From: Gammaproteobacteria bacterium
GTDB lineage: Bacteria; Pseudomonadota; Gammaproteobacteria; GCA-002705445; GCA-002716945
Reading direction: 5' to 3'
Assembly (NCBI GenBank): GCA_018670435.1
Contig: JABHRC010000010.1
Coordinates: 1-48,936 of the forward strand
DNA length: 48,936 nt
Of this stretch, positions 18,073 to 26,243 are shown one piece after another. A model generated the notes under the pieces. The model saw nothing but the letters and a program-made list of their open reading frames with translations. It was not told the origin of the DNA and searched no databases. The translations under genes and the position numbers were made by a program. The stretch's first letter is position 1, and each line of letters starts with the position of its first letter.

Positions 18073-19035
18073 ATGACTAAGCTATTTATAACTTTAGGAC
18101 CATCAACCCTTAAAAAAGATTTTCTAGAATCATTGAAAGCTAAATATGTTAAATTATTAAGAATTAACTTATCACATACAAGTATTGATGATCTACCTAA
18201 AATTGTCAGATATATCAGAAAGTATAGTAAAATTAATATATGTTTTGATACTGAGGGAGCGCAAATTAGAACTTCACGAATAAAGAACAAAACAGTAACG
18301 CTTAAGAAAAATACTTATATTCATATAAATAAAAATAACAAGGACAGTAATAATATTACACTTACACCAGATAGAATATATGAAAAACTAAAGGTTAATG
18401 ATACTCTGTATATAGATTTTAATAGTGCTGAAATTAAAATCATTAGTGAAAATATTAAAACTTATAAATGTAAAGTTATAGAAGGTGGGGTAATTGGTTC
18501 AAATAAAAGTATTTCTGTAAATAGACATATTAATATACCTGCATTCACAAAAAAAGATATGCTAGCAATTAAATTAGCAAAAGAGTTAGATATAAAAAAT
18601 ATTGCGTTATCATTTACATCTAACGCTAAAGACGTCAAGACCCTCAGATCATACTTTGACAAGAAAGTAATAATTACTTCAAAAATAGAATCAAAAAAAG
18701 CTCTTACTAATCTTGGTGAGATATTAAAAGAAGCAGACAATATACTTATTGATAGAGGTGATTTATCAAAAGAAATACCTTTGCCACTGATCCCAAAGAA
18801 GCAAAAAGAAATTATTAAGATAGCGAATAGAAACAAAGTTCCCGTATATGTGGCGACAAATCTTTTAGAGTCCATGGTAACTAAGCAAGAACCCACAAGA
18901 GCAGAAGTCAATGATATATATAATACGTTGATTGATGGAGCAGATGGACTGGTATTAGCTGCTGAAACTGCAATTGGAAAGTATCCTGCCGAATGCATTG
19001 ATATGGTTATAAAAGTATCAAGAACCATTAAATAA
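18073..19035 (+). CDS. Pyruvate-kinase-like protein without C-terminal domain
   Basis: A 320-residue protein matching the catalytic part of pyruvate kinase, which is normally about 470 residues. Visible are RINLSH (30-35), DTEG (59-62), a B-domain-sized insert (about 70-155), SKIE with K204 and E206, RGD (228-230, D230) and PTRAEVND (274-281) with AAETAIGKYPAE. The regulatory C-terminal domain is absent; the stop comes straight after the barrel. AAGGA at 18062-18066 gives a good ribosome site. It is unlikely to be the glycolytic enzyme, given its operon. A phosphotransfer from or to PEP within sugar decoration is a guess. Confidence 0.8.
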   Translation: MTKLFITLGPSTLKKDFLESLKAKYVKLLRINLSHTSIDDLPKIVRYIRKYSKINICFDTEGAQIRTSRIKNKTVTLKKNTYIHINKNNKDSNNITLTPDRIYEKLKVNDTLYIDFNSAEIKIISENIKTYKCKVIEGGVIGSNKSISVNRHINIPAFTKKDMLAIKLAKELDIKNIALSFTSNAKDVKTLRSYFDKKVIITSKIESKKALTNLGEILKEADNILIDRGDLSKEIPLPLIPKKQKEIIKIANRNKVPVYVATNLLESMVTKQEPTRAEVNDIYNTLIDGADGLVLAAETAIGKYPAECIDMVIKVSRTIK

Positions 19036-19036
19036 A

Positions 19037-19579
19037 TTGTCTAAATATAAAGAATCTAAGATCATATGGTTAACTGGCATGTCTGGTGCTGGAAAATCAT
19101 TCTATTCTAAATACCTATATGAGAAATATAAATCATTAAGTAAAAAAATACAAATACTAGACGGCGACACAATACGCGACAAATACGATACCCCACTGGG
19201 TTATTCTAAAGAGGATATATTTAAAAATAATATGTTCATAGCCGATATTTGTGATAAGAATTATAAGAATTATGATGTAACTATTGTTTCTGTCATTTCA
19301 CCTTATGAATCAATCAGAAATAAAATAAAAGGAAAATTTAAAAATAATATTTATTTTATATTTGTAAAAGCAGACATAGAAAGTTTAAAAGCAAGAGATA
19401 CTAAGAAACTATATTTTAAAGCTGATAATAATGAAATAAAGGATCTTATTGGATATTCTAATAGCTCAAAATATGAAAAACCTATAAACCCAGATCTAAT
19501 TCTTAATACTTCAGAATGTAGTAAACCAGATGACAACTATAATATTTTAGATAGTTTTTTCAAGCTTACTAATGAATAA
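19037..19579 (+). CDS. Adenylylsulfate-kinase-like P-loop kinase
   Basis: A 180-residue P-loop kinase with Walker A GMSGAGKS (14-21), LDGDTIRD (41-48) and SVISPYESIR (85-94), the hallmarks of CysC. The conserved arginines that follow the LGYS motif in true CysC are not evident. The start is TTG at 19037, since no ATG or GTG lies between the preceding in-frame stop and the P-loop. In Campylobacter a CysC-like protein of a capsule cluster phosphorylates cytidine diphosphoramidate instead of APS, so the substrate should be left open. Confidence 0.78.
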   Translation: MSKYKESKIIWLTGMSGAGKSFYSKYLYEKYKSLSKKIQILDGDTIRDKYDTPLGYSKEDIFKNNMFIADICDKNYKNYDVTIVSVISPYESIRNKIKGKFKNNIYFIFVKADIESLKARDTKKLYFKADNNEIKDLIGYSNSSKYEKPINPDLILNTSECSKPDDNYNILDSFFKLTNE

Positions 19580-21212
19580 TACTAAACTAATAATCTTATC
19601 AAATTTGAAAGATAGGCCACTAGAAAAAGATATAAACTATCTTACTTTTTCTAAGACGATGTTCTGCAAATATGAGAATAATTATAACATTAAATACTTC
19701 TTTGATATTAGCCCTAACATAAATGAACCTATAGAGCTTGAAAGTCTAGAAAGTAATTTATTTATTGAATCTAAAAAAGAAAGTAATAGATGGTTTGTAT
19801 TGTCATTTAAATTCATATACAAATACCTACTTACGTATAATCAATTCTATAATAGACTAAGGCAATATCTGAATAGTAATGAAAATATAAAATCTTTAGA
19901 GATAAGTAGTAAGATTAGCTTTATACTTAATCTAGTGATAGATAATATATCTCAAGCACATAATATTAAGATAATAAAGAATAATAAAGATTTTGATAAT
20001 TTTAGTTATAGACACTCACAATTTATGGGGAGTGATATCCCAGATCATTTAAATTTAGATAAATATAATATATTTTTATACATTCATGCATTATATTTAC
20101 GATTTACAAATCATAATATATTTATTTTTCCGTCATCATTTATAAGTAAAATGCCATTTAAGGTAAATATATTTCGTATCTCCATATTTACTATATATTC
20201 AAAGATTAAAAGGAAGTTTGGTTTTCAAAAAAATAAGAAATACTTACGGTATATTCCGATAATTGATTTCTCAGAAAAACCTGAGATAAGATATAATTTA
20301 GACAAAAAAATATGGAGTGGCTATAGAAATGATCAGCTTGAGTTAATACAGAACATAATTAATGTCTTCTTTAGTGCATATAAGTATGAATATATTGATA
20401 ATTTAAAGAACAAAGTGACGCTTTATCTAAAGGCAAGCAAGACTAAAAAAGTAATTTTAGATGAAACAATTGACTCATTTAGGAGATTAATATGTCTTAT
20501 ATGTAGAGAAAATTCTATATCAATTGAATTTACACCACATGGCATCATAGACGAAGATTTACAGTTCCCTCTAACCAAGAATCAGAATTACAGTAATAAG
20601 TATATTCCAGATATTTTGACATGGAATTCTGAATCAGCGACATATCTATCAAATAAAGGCCTTAAATGTAGGCCTATATCATATCCACTAGCACTATATC
20701 CTTATAAGCCCGATGATAAGAAAGATATACTAGTTATGTTGAGTTATGGTGACAGAGTAAACTTAAATGCATTTGAAGAGTATATTATAGATATAATTCC
20801 TTTGGCAAAAGATAAAAATTATTCTATTGATTGGAAAATTCATAAAAATATATTTGAAGATTCAAATATTTCAATGAAACAACAAAAAGAAAATATTGAA
20901 AACGAATACAATGTTAACATAAATCTAATACCACATGATATTAATGCCTCTTCTATTTTAAAAAATTATAAAACGATAATTTTTACAACATGGACAACAG
21001 GAATATATGAAGCTGCAATGCTCAACATACCATTCGTTATTTATACAAAGGAAAATGAAACTATAAGAGCATTAGAAAGTATAAGTATACCTGTCGCAGA
21101 AAATATTCATCATTTATATCAATTAATTAAGGACTCTGATGTTAGGTACTTGAATCAAATCAAAGAATCTCTTACTAAAAATCTAAGTCTTAGCAGTTAC
21201 TTAAGTAATTAA
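19572..21212 (+). CDS. Unrecognised protein, possible GT-B glycosyltransferase
   Basis: A 546-residue protein I do not recognise. The C-terminal third looks like the donor-binding half of a GT-B transferase: a PHG loop, DILTWNSES, a WKIHKN segment and TTWTTGIYEAAMLNIPFVIY, with a small Thr/Gly patch and a Glu, similar in style to capsule and CDP-glycerol transferases. The N-terminal half is lysine- and asparagine-rich and has no motif I can name. No signal peptide or obvious membrane helix. As no known nonulosonate transferase is visible in the window, it is a candidate for that role (inference). Confidence 0.6.
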   Translation: MNNTKLIILSNLKDRPLEKDINYLTFSKTMFCKYENNYNIKYFFDISPNINEPIELESLESNLFIESKKESNRWFVLSFKFIYKYLLTYNQFYNRLRQYLNSNENIKSLEISSKISFILNLVIDNISQAHNIKIIKNNKDFDNFSYRHSQFMGSDIPDHLNLDKYNIFLYIHALYLRFTNHNIFIFPSSFISKMPFKVNIFRISIFTIYSKIKRKFGFQKNKKYLRYIPIIDFSEKPEIRYNLDKKIWSGYRNDQLELIQNIINVFFSAYKYEYIDNLKNKVTLYLKASKTKKVILDETIDSFRRLICLICRENSISIEFTPHGIIDEDLQFPLTKNQNYSNKYIPDILTWNSESATYLSNKGLKCRPISYPLALYPYKPDDKKDILVMLSYGDRVNLNAFEEYIIDIIPLAKDKNYSIDWKIHKNIFEDSNISMKQQKENIENEYNVNINLIPHDINASSILKNYKTIIFTTWTTGIYEAAMLNIPFVIYTKENETIRALESISIPVAENIHHLYQLIKDSDVRYLNQIKESLTKNLSLSSYLSN

Positions 21213-21213
21213 A

Positions 21214-22239
21214 ATGAAACGTGTCACTATACAGCCATTATTTAAATATTCTATATTATTTAATGCAGTATTATCACCTGCTAAAGATATTAACTCAAAT
21301 TTATTTATGTCAGGTAGATATGCTTTAGAGCGATCATTATTAGAACTAATAAAAAAACATAAACAATTTGAAAAAATATATATTCCTAATCTTATTTGCG
21401 AAGAAGTAGTTACGATAATTGAAAATACAGGTATTAAAATTGAATATTATAATATTAATCATCGATTACAGATAGATACCAAGATGTTAGAAGAAAGCAT
21501 TACAGATAAATTATCAGTGATATTGATAGTAAATTACTTTGGATTCCCGTCACAATGGGGCCGGATAAATGAGATGAGAAAAAGAAAGCAATGTATTATT
21601 ATCGAAGATAATACACATTCTCTTTATTCGTCATTAAATAAAAAAAAGCTAGGGTGCTATGGTGATATATCTTTCAATAGTTTTAGAAAAATATTGCCAC
21701 TTTTGAGTGGATCAGAATTGATATCAAATACGAAAGATATCGTTTTTAAAAATACACATGAATCAAGAGGCCTCAATATAAGTGAAATCATGTATTCTTT
21801 AAGAGGATTTAAGAATCTTTTTATGAAAAAATCCTCGAGGAAAAAAAATATTAATAAAAATAAATATCTTCCTCCTGAACCAATAGATATATTTTCAAAG
21901 AGAATACTAGGTAACTATAAATTTGATAAAAATAAAATAAAAATGATCAGAGTTAAAAACTATCATTTTTGGTATAATTATCTAAGAAATCAAGATTTAA
22001 ATTTTTTTGATGATTTAAAATTGAATGAAAACATATGTCCATATGTTTTTCCTTGTTATGCGGACAACAATGAAATAGTTAATAAATGGATCAAATGGGG
22101 CAATGAGCATAATATAAATATTATTACATGGCCAAAGTATCATCCATCGACTATTCCGTTTCTTAATGATGATTTTAAGAAGAGGATTTTGTGTTTCCCA
22201 GTTAACCAGCAATTTGATTTAACCCATATAATTCGTTAG
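21214..22239 (+). CDS. DegT/DnrJ/EryC1-like aminotransferase, divergent active site
   Basis: A 341-residue protein with the fold features of sugar aminotransferases: SGRYALERSL at the N-terminus, EDNTHSLYSS in place of the usual EDAAH motif, and GCYGDISFNSFRK in place of GxxGDxxxFSFxxxK. A lysine is present in SFRKILPLL, but the spacing to the following glycine differs from typical members. It may be an active variant subfamily or a non-catalytic relative. It sits directly before a 4,6-dehydratase gene, so a 4-keto sugar is the likely substrate. Start ATG directly after the previous stop. Confidence 0.68.
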   Translation: MKRVTIQPLFKYSILFNAVLSPAKDINSNLFMSGRYALERSLLELIKKHKQFEKIYIPNLICEEVVTIIENTGIKIEYYNINHRLQIDTKMLEESITDKLSVILIVNYFGFPSQWGRINEMRKRKQCIIIEDNTHSLYSSLNKKKLGCYGDISFNSFRKILPLLSGSELISNTKDIVFKNTHESRGLNISEIMYSLRGFKNLFMKKSSRKKNINKNKYLPPEPIDIFSKRILGNYKFDKNKIKMIRVKNYHFWYNYLRNQDLNFFDDLKLNENICPYVFPCYADNNEIVNKWIKWGNEHNINIITWPKYHPSTIPFLNDDFKKRILCFPVNQQFDLTHIIR

Positions 22240-22254
22240 TATTATATAGATAAT

Positions 22255-24183
22255 ATGAAAAAGTACTTAATAAGTTTATCCAGGTCTCGTAAAAGGCAAA
22301 TTCTAATCTTTGCTGATTTTTGCACAATATCTCTTTCGCTATGGATATCGTTAATGATTAGACAAGATAACTATTTTACATTTTCAGAAGGGTATGAATT
22401 AACAGGTGCAACCTCAGATGATTTATATCTTTTACTGCTATTAGCAATTGTAAGCATTATACCTGTTTTAATTATTACAAGATTATATCGCTCCATTACA
22501 CGATATATCAATATAGAGACATATGTTAAGATCACAAAAGCTTCAGTTATAGGATCAGCTATTTGGGCATTTATAATACTTACGCTACATATACCTGTGC
22601 CTAGATCTGTTTTAATAATATTTTTCGTGCTATCAACTTTATTACTTTATATGACTCGCTATATTGCGAGAGCATTATTAACACAACAAAGAATTAATAA
22701 TATGAGAAAAGTTCTTATTTATGGCACCAGTAATTCCTCAATTCAAATTGCAGAGATGCTAAAAAACGACAACAATATCTTGCCGATAGGCTTTATTGCA
22801 GACGATATTATTGATGGGAAGACAACTATATCTGAATTAAAGGTGCATCAGATACATAAGATAAAAGATATAATTACTGATAAAGATGTGAAAGAAATTC
22901 TCCTTACAAATGTATATCAAAAAAAGACTAAATTACAAAAGATTATTTCAGGACTTAAGGAACATCAAAAACTCATAAGGAAGCTCCCAAATATTGAAGA
23001 ACTAACGAATGGAAAGATGAAGATCTCTCAGACAAAAAGAATTAACATAGATGATTTGCTAGGTAGAGATACAGTAGCTCCTGATCCATATCTGTTAAAA
23101 GCGTGTATAGAAGGTAAGTCTGTTCTTATAACAGGCTGCGGTGGCTCTATCGGTTCAGAGTTAGCAAGACAAATTATCAAGCTTAACCCTATTAAAATTA
23201 TTTTATTAGAGCAATCAGAATACTTTCTTTATGAAATAGACCATGAATTAAATGAATATAAAAACAATAACCAATCTACTGTTGAATTAAAATCTTATCT
23301 TGGATCAGTATCTGACCCTGACTTTATAGAGACTATCTTTGCTAATGAAAAAATTGATACTGTTTATCATGCGGCCGCAAATAAGCATGTTCCATTAGTT
23401 GAGCACAATCCTTTGGCAGCCATAAAAACAAATATTCTTGGAACACTTACTGTTGCCAATCAATCATATAAAAATAATATTGAAAACTTTGTTCTGATAT
23501 CAAGTGATAAGGCTGTCAGGCCGACTAATATTATGGGTGCAACAAAAAGATTTGCTGAATTAACACTTCAATCTTTGCAAGATGTTGTTGATGATATGCC
23601 GTCGTCTCAGTCTCGAACTAAATTTTGCATGGTAAGATTTGGAAACGTACTTGATACATCGGGCAGTGTAGTTCCTTTATTTAAAAAACAGATAAAATCT
23701 GGAGGGCCTGTAACTGTAACAGATCCAAAAGTTATACGTTACTTTATGACCATTAGTGAAGCAACAGAATTAGTCATACAAGCCGGATCACTAAGCAAAG
23801 GTGGTGATGTATTTTTGCTAGAAATGGGAGAACCTATAGGAATATTAGATTTAGCAAAAGAAATGATTCATCTGAGCGGCAAAGAGATCAAAGACGATGA
23901 TAATTTATCAGGTGATATTGAAATTAAATATACAGGCCTCAGAGATGGAGAGAAATTATATGAAGAACTTCTTATAGGAGACAATGTAAGCAAAACTATT
24001 CATGATCATATTATGTCTGCCAATGAAGAAAAATTAAGTCATGAAAAAATACAGTATTTTATTGACAAAATAAAAGGGTTGAATTCAAAATCATCTTTAT
24101 CTGAGATACAAGCTATATTATTTGAAGCTGTAAGTGGTTATAAGCCGTTTAAAGCTAGTAATGTAATTAATATAAATAAATAA
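22255..24183 (+). CDS. Membrane NDP-sugar 4,6-dehydratase, PglF/WbpM/CapD family
   Basis: A 642-residue protein with four to five N-terminal membrane helices (about 10-145), a linker Rossmann-like domain (about 148-270) and a C-terminal SDR domain with TGCGGSIGSE near 293. The active site has SSDKAVRPTNIMGATK, that is the Ser-Met-Lys arrangement known from WbpM and PglF rather than Ser-Tyr-Lys. It converts UDP-GlcNAc to UDP-4-keto-6-deoxyGlcNAc, the source of bacillosamine, QuiNAc or FucNAc. It may supply the WecA/WbpL-type transferase at 33876 through the SDR at 34835. Confidence 0.9.
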   Translation: MKKYLISLSRSRKRQILIFADFCTISLSLWISLMIRQDNYFTFSEGYELTGATSDDLYLLLLLAIVSIIPVLIITRLYRSITRYINIETYVKITKASVIGSAIWAFIILTLHIPVPRSVLIIFFVLSTLLLYMTRYIARALLTQQRINNMRKVLIYGTSNSSIQIAEMLKNDNNILPIGFIADDIIDGKTTISELKVHQIHKIKDIITDKDVKEILLTNVYQKKTKLQKIISGLKEHQKLIRKLPNIEELTNGKMKISQTKRINIDDLLGRDTVAPDPYLLKACIEGKSVLITGCGGSIGSELARQIIKLNPIKIILLEQSEYFLYEIDHELNEYKNNNQSTVELKSYLGSVSDPDFIETIFANEKIDTVYHAAANKHVPLVEHNPLAAIKTNILGTLTVANQSYKNNIENFVLISSDKAVRPTNIMGATKRFAELTLQSLQDVVDDMPSSQSRTKFCMVRFGNVLDTSGSVVPLFKKQIKSGGPVTVTDPKVIRYFMTISEATELVIQAGSLSKGGDVFLLEMGEPIGILDLAKEMIHLSGKEIKDDDNLSGDIEIKYTGLRDGEKLYEELLIGDNVSKTIHDHIMSANEEKLSHEKIQYFIDKIKGLNSKSSLSEIQAILFEAVSGYKPFKASNVININK

Positions 24184-24199
24184 GATAGTTATATATAAA

Positions 24200-24892
24200 T
24201 TGCCAAAAATATTAATTTTAGCAGGTGGGTTCGGCACAAGATTATATAGTGTTGTAAATGAACTACCCAAACCTTTGGCGCCTATTGAAGGTAAACCATT
24301 TCTTGATTATCAGATTTCTGAACTAAGAAAGTATTACAATGACACAAAGATTTACCTGCTAACACATCATTTATCAGATAAGATAGAATCATACTACTCT
24401 AACACAAGCAATGTAGAGATTATCAAAGAAGATATACCATTAGGTACAGGTGGAGCAATTAAGAATGCTATAAAAGCCATAGGTTTGACAAATAATGATA
24501 GTTTGCTTGTGTTGAATGGCGATACATATATGAAACCAGACTTATATGAATTTATAAATCAATCCTCATATGATGTAAATATTCTAAGCATGCATCAAAA
24601 AGATTGTGAAAGATCAAGTACATTAATAGTTGAAGATAAAACGATAAAAGAATTCTCTGAACAAGGTAAAAGAAAAAGAGATTCATACATAAGTATGGGC
24701 TGCTACTATATCAAAGATAGTAGTTTTATTATCAATAATCATAAAAAATGTTTTATGATTGAAAATGAATTTATTGAATATATTAAAAAAGATAAAATTG
24801 GAACATATCTATATGAAGGAGTGTTTATAGATATTGGTATTCCAAAAGATTATGAAAAAATGAGAGAGTATATTAAAAAAAATGAAAATTAA
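24200..24892 (+). CDS. Sugar-1-phosphate nucleotidyltransferase, HddC-like
   Basis: A 230-residue nucleotidyltransferase with the signature LAGGFGTRL (7-15) and LPKPLAPIEGKPF, followed by NGDTY, the metal-binding aspartate. Proteins of this length resemble HddC, the heptose-1-phosphate guanylyltransferase. The next gene encodes a HddA-like kinase, as in heptose pathways, but gmhA and gmhB are not in the window, so the sugar may not be a heptose. The only sensible start is TTG at 24200. The 3' end overlaps the kinase gene by 11 bases. Confidence 0.8.
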   Translation: MPKILILAGGFGTRLYSVVNELPKPLAPIEGKPFLDYQISELRKYYNDTKIYLLTHHLSDKIESYYSNTSNVEIIKEDIPLGTGGAIKNAIKAIGLTNNDSLLVLNGDTYMKPDLYEFINQSSYDVNILSMHQKDCERSSTLIVEDKTIKEFSEQGKRKRDSYISMGCYYIKDSSFIINNHKKCFMIENEFIEYIKKDKIGTYLYEGVFIDIGIPKDYEKMREYIKKNEN

Positions 24893-26243
24893 TAAATATT
24901 TAGTAAACAAAAATGAAAAACTAGAATCTGTTTTAGAGCTAATTGATGCAAATAAGATTGGAGCAGTATTTATAGAAGACAAGGGTGCAGTCATTGGGGT
25001 TGCTACTGATGGTGATATTAGGCGAATTCTATTAAAAGAGAAGAATTTGAATCTTAAGATTAATAAATGCATAAATAAAGATTTTATATTTTTATATGAG
25101 GAAAATGCGAGCAAAGAGAATATTTTAAAACTTCTTGATACTAGAATTCGCATAATCCCAATCCTTAATAAAAAGAAAAAATTAATAACTGTTGTCTCAG
25201 AAAAGAATATAATTTGGAATGAAAAAGAAAAAGTTATCTCTAAAGCCAAATCACCAGTGAGGATAAGTTTTGCTGGAGGTGGAACAGATTTAACAACTTA
25301 TTTTTATAAAGAAACCGGGGTTGTTCTTAATGCAACAATTAATAAATTTACACATGCAGTATTAGAAAAAAGGAATGATAAAAAAATATCAATACATTCT
25401 AATGATTTAAATATAAAACTTAATTTTGATAATATAGGCGACATTAGGTTAAATGGGGAATTAGATCTTATAAAGTCTGTAATAGAAATATTAAAGCCAG
25501 ACTTTGGTTTTGACTTGATGACATATAGTGATGTCCCTCCTGGCTCTGGTCTTGGTGGGTCTGCTGTTCTTTTAAGTGCTATAATTGGTGCATTCAATAA
25601 TTTTAAAGAAAATAAATATAGTGATTATGAAATTGCTGAGCTAGCATTTCATGCTGAACGCGTTGTTATGAATCTTTCTGGAGGCTGGCAAGATCAGTAT
25701 GCTACTGTATTTGGTGGATTTAACTTTATTGAGTTTAAAGATGATGAAAATATTGTTAATCCTTTAAGAATTAGTGATGATATAAAAAATGAATTAGAGG
25801 ATTCTTTGATATTATGTTACACGGGTTTCAACCATGACTCTGGTAAAATCCATAATGATCAAAAAAGTAAGATGAATAATATCAAGCAGAAGAAATATGC
25901 TGAAGTTTCCAAAGATATTGCTCATGAAATGAAATCTAAATTGCTTAAAGGTCAGATGGATAACTTTGGTGAATTATTAGGGAAAGCTTGGAAAACTAAG
26001 AAAAAATTCTCGTCCAAGATAACAAATAAGCTATTAGATGATATATATGATTATGGTATAAAGCATGGGGCTTTAGGTGGAAAACTTCTGGGTGCAGGGT
26101 CTGGCGGATTCTTTCTTTTTTATGTGCCGACATATTCCAAAGTCAAGCTGATGAATGCGTTAACGAAAAAAGGTCTACAGATGGAAACTATTACTTTTGA
26201 TAGTGCTGGTTTACGAAGATGGATTACGAAGAAAAAAATATGA
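24882..26243 (+). CDS. CBS-domain / GHMP sugar kinase fusion, HddA-like
   Basis: A 453-residue fusion. Residues 1-115 form a CBS pair (VATDGDIRRIL), very like the one on the ptmE-like enzyme. Residues about 122-450 are a GHMP kinase with SPVRISFAGGGTD, the ATP loop PPGSGLGGSA and a C-terminal GAGSGGFFLF, matching heptose-7-phosphate kinase HddA. The kinase would make a sugar-1-phosphate for the nucleotidyltransferase before it. Ligand control by the CBS pair is inferred. HddA proteins usually lack such a domain. Confidence 0.83.
   Translation: MKINKYLVNKNEKLESVLELIDANKIGAVFIEDKGAVIGVATDGDIRRILLKEKNLNLKINKCINKDFIFLYEENASKENILKLLDTRIRIIPILNKKKKLITVVSEKNIIWNEKEKVISKAKSPVRISFAGGGTDLTTYFYKETGVVLNATINKFTHAVLEKRNDKKISIHSNDLNIKLNFDNIGDIRLNGELDLIKSVIEILKPDFGFDLMTYSDVPPGSGLGGSAVLLSAIIGAFNNFKENKYSDYEIAELAFHAERVVMNLSGGWQDQYATVFGGFNFIEFKDDENIVNPLRISDDIKNELEDSLILCYTGFNHDSGKIHNDQKSKMNNIKQKKYAEVSKDIAHEMKSKLLKGQMDNFGELLGKAWKTKKKFSSKITNKLLDDIYDYGIKHGALGGKLLGAGSGGFFLFYVPTYSKVKLMNALTKKGLQMETITFDSAGLRRWITKKKI

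Noticed and set aside
18462-19028. A 188-residue reverse-strand frame opposite the pyruvate-kinase-like gene
   Set aside because: The + strand protein has conserved kinase motifs over the same bases; the reverse product has none.
18073-19035. PEP mutase, which would mean phosphonate synthesis with the CDP-alcohol transferase
   Set aside because: The motifs SKIE, RGD and PTRAEVND are those of pyruvate kinase, and no phosphonopyruvate decarboxylase or aminotransferase is nearby.
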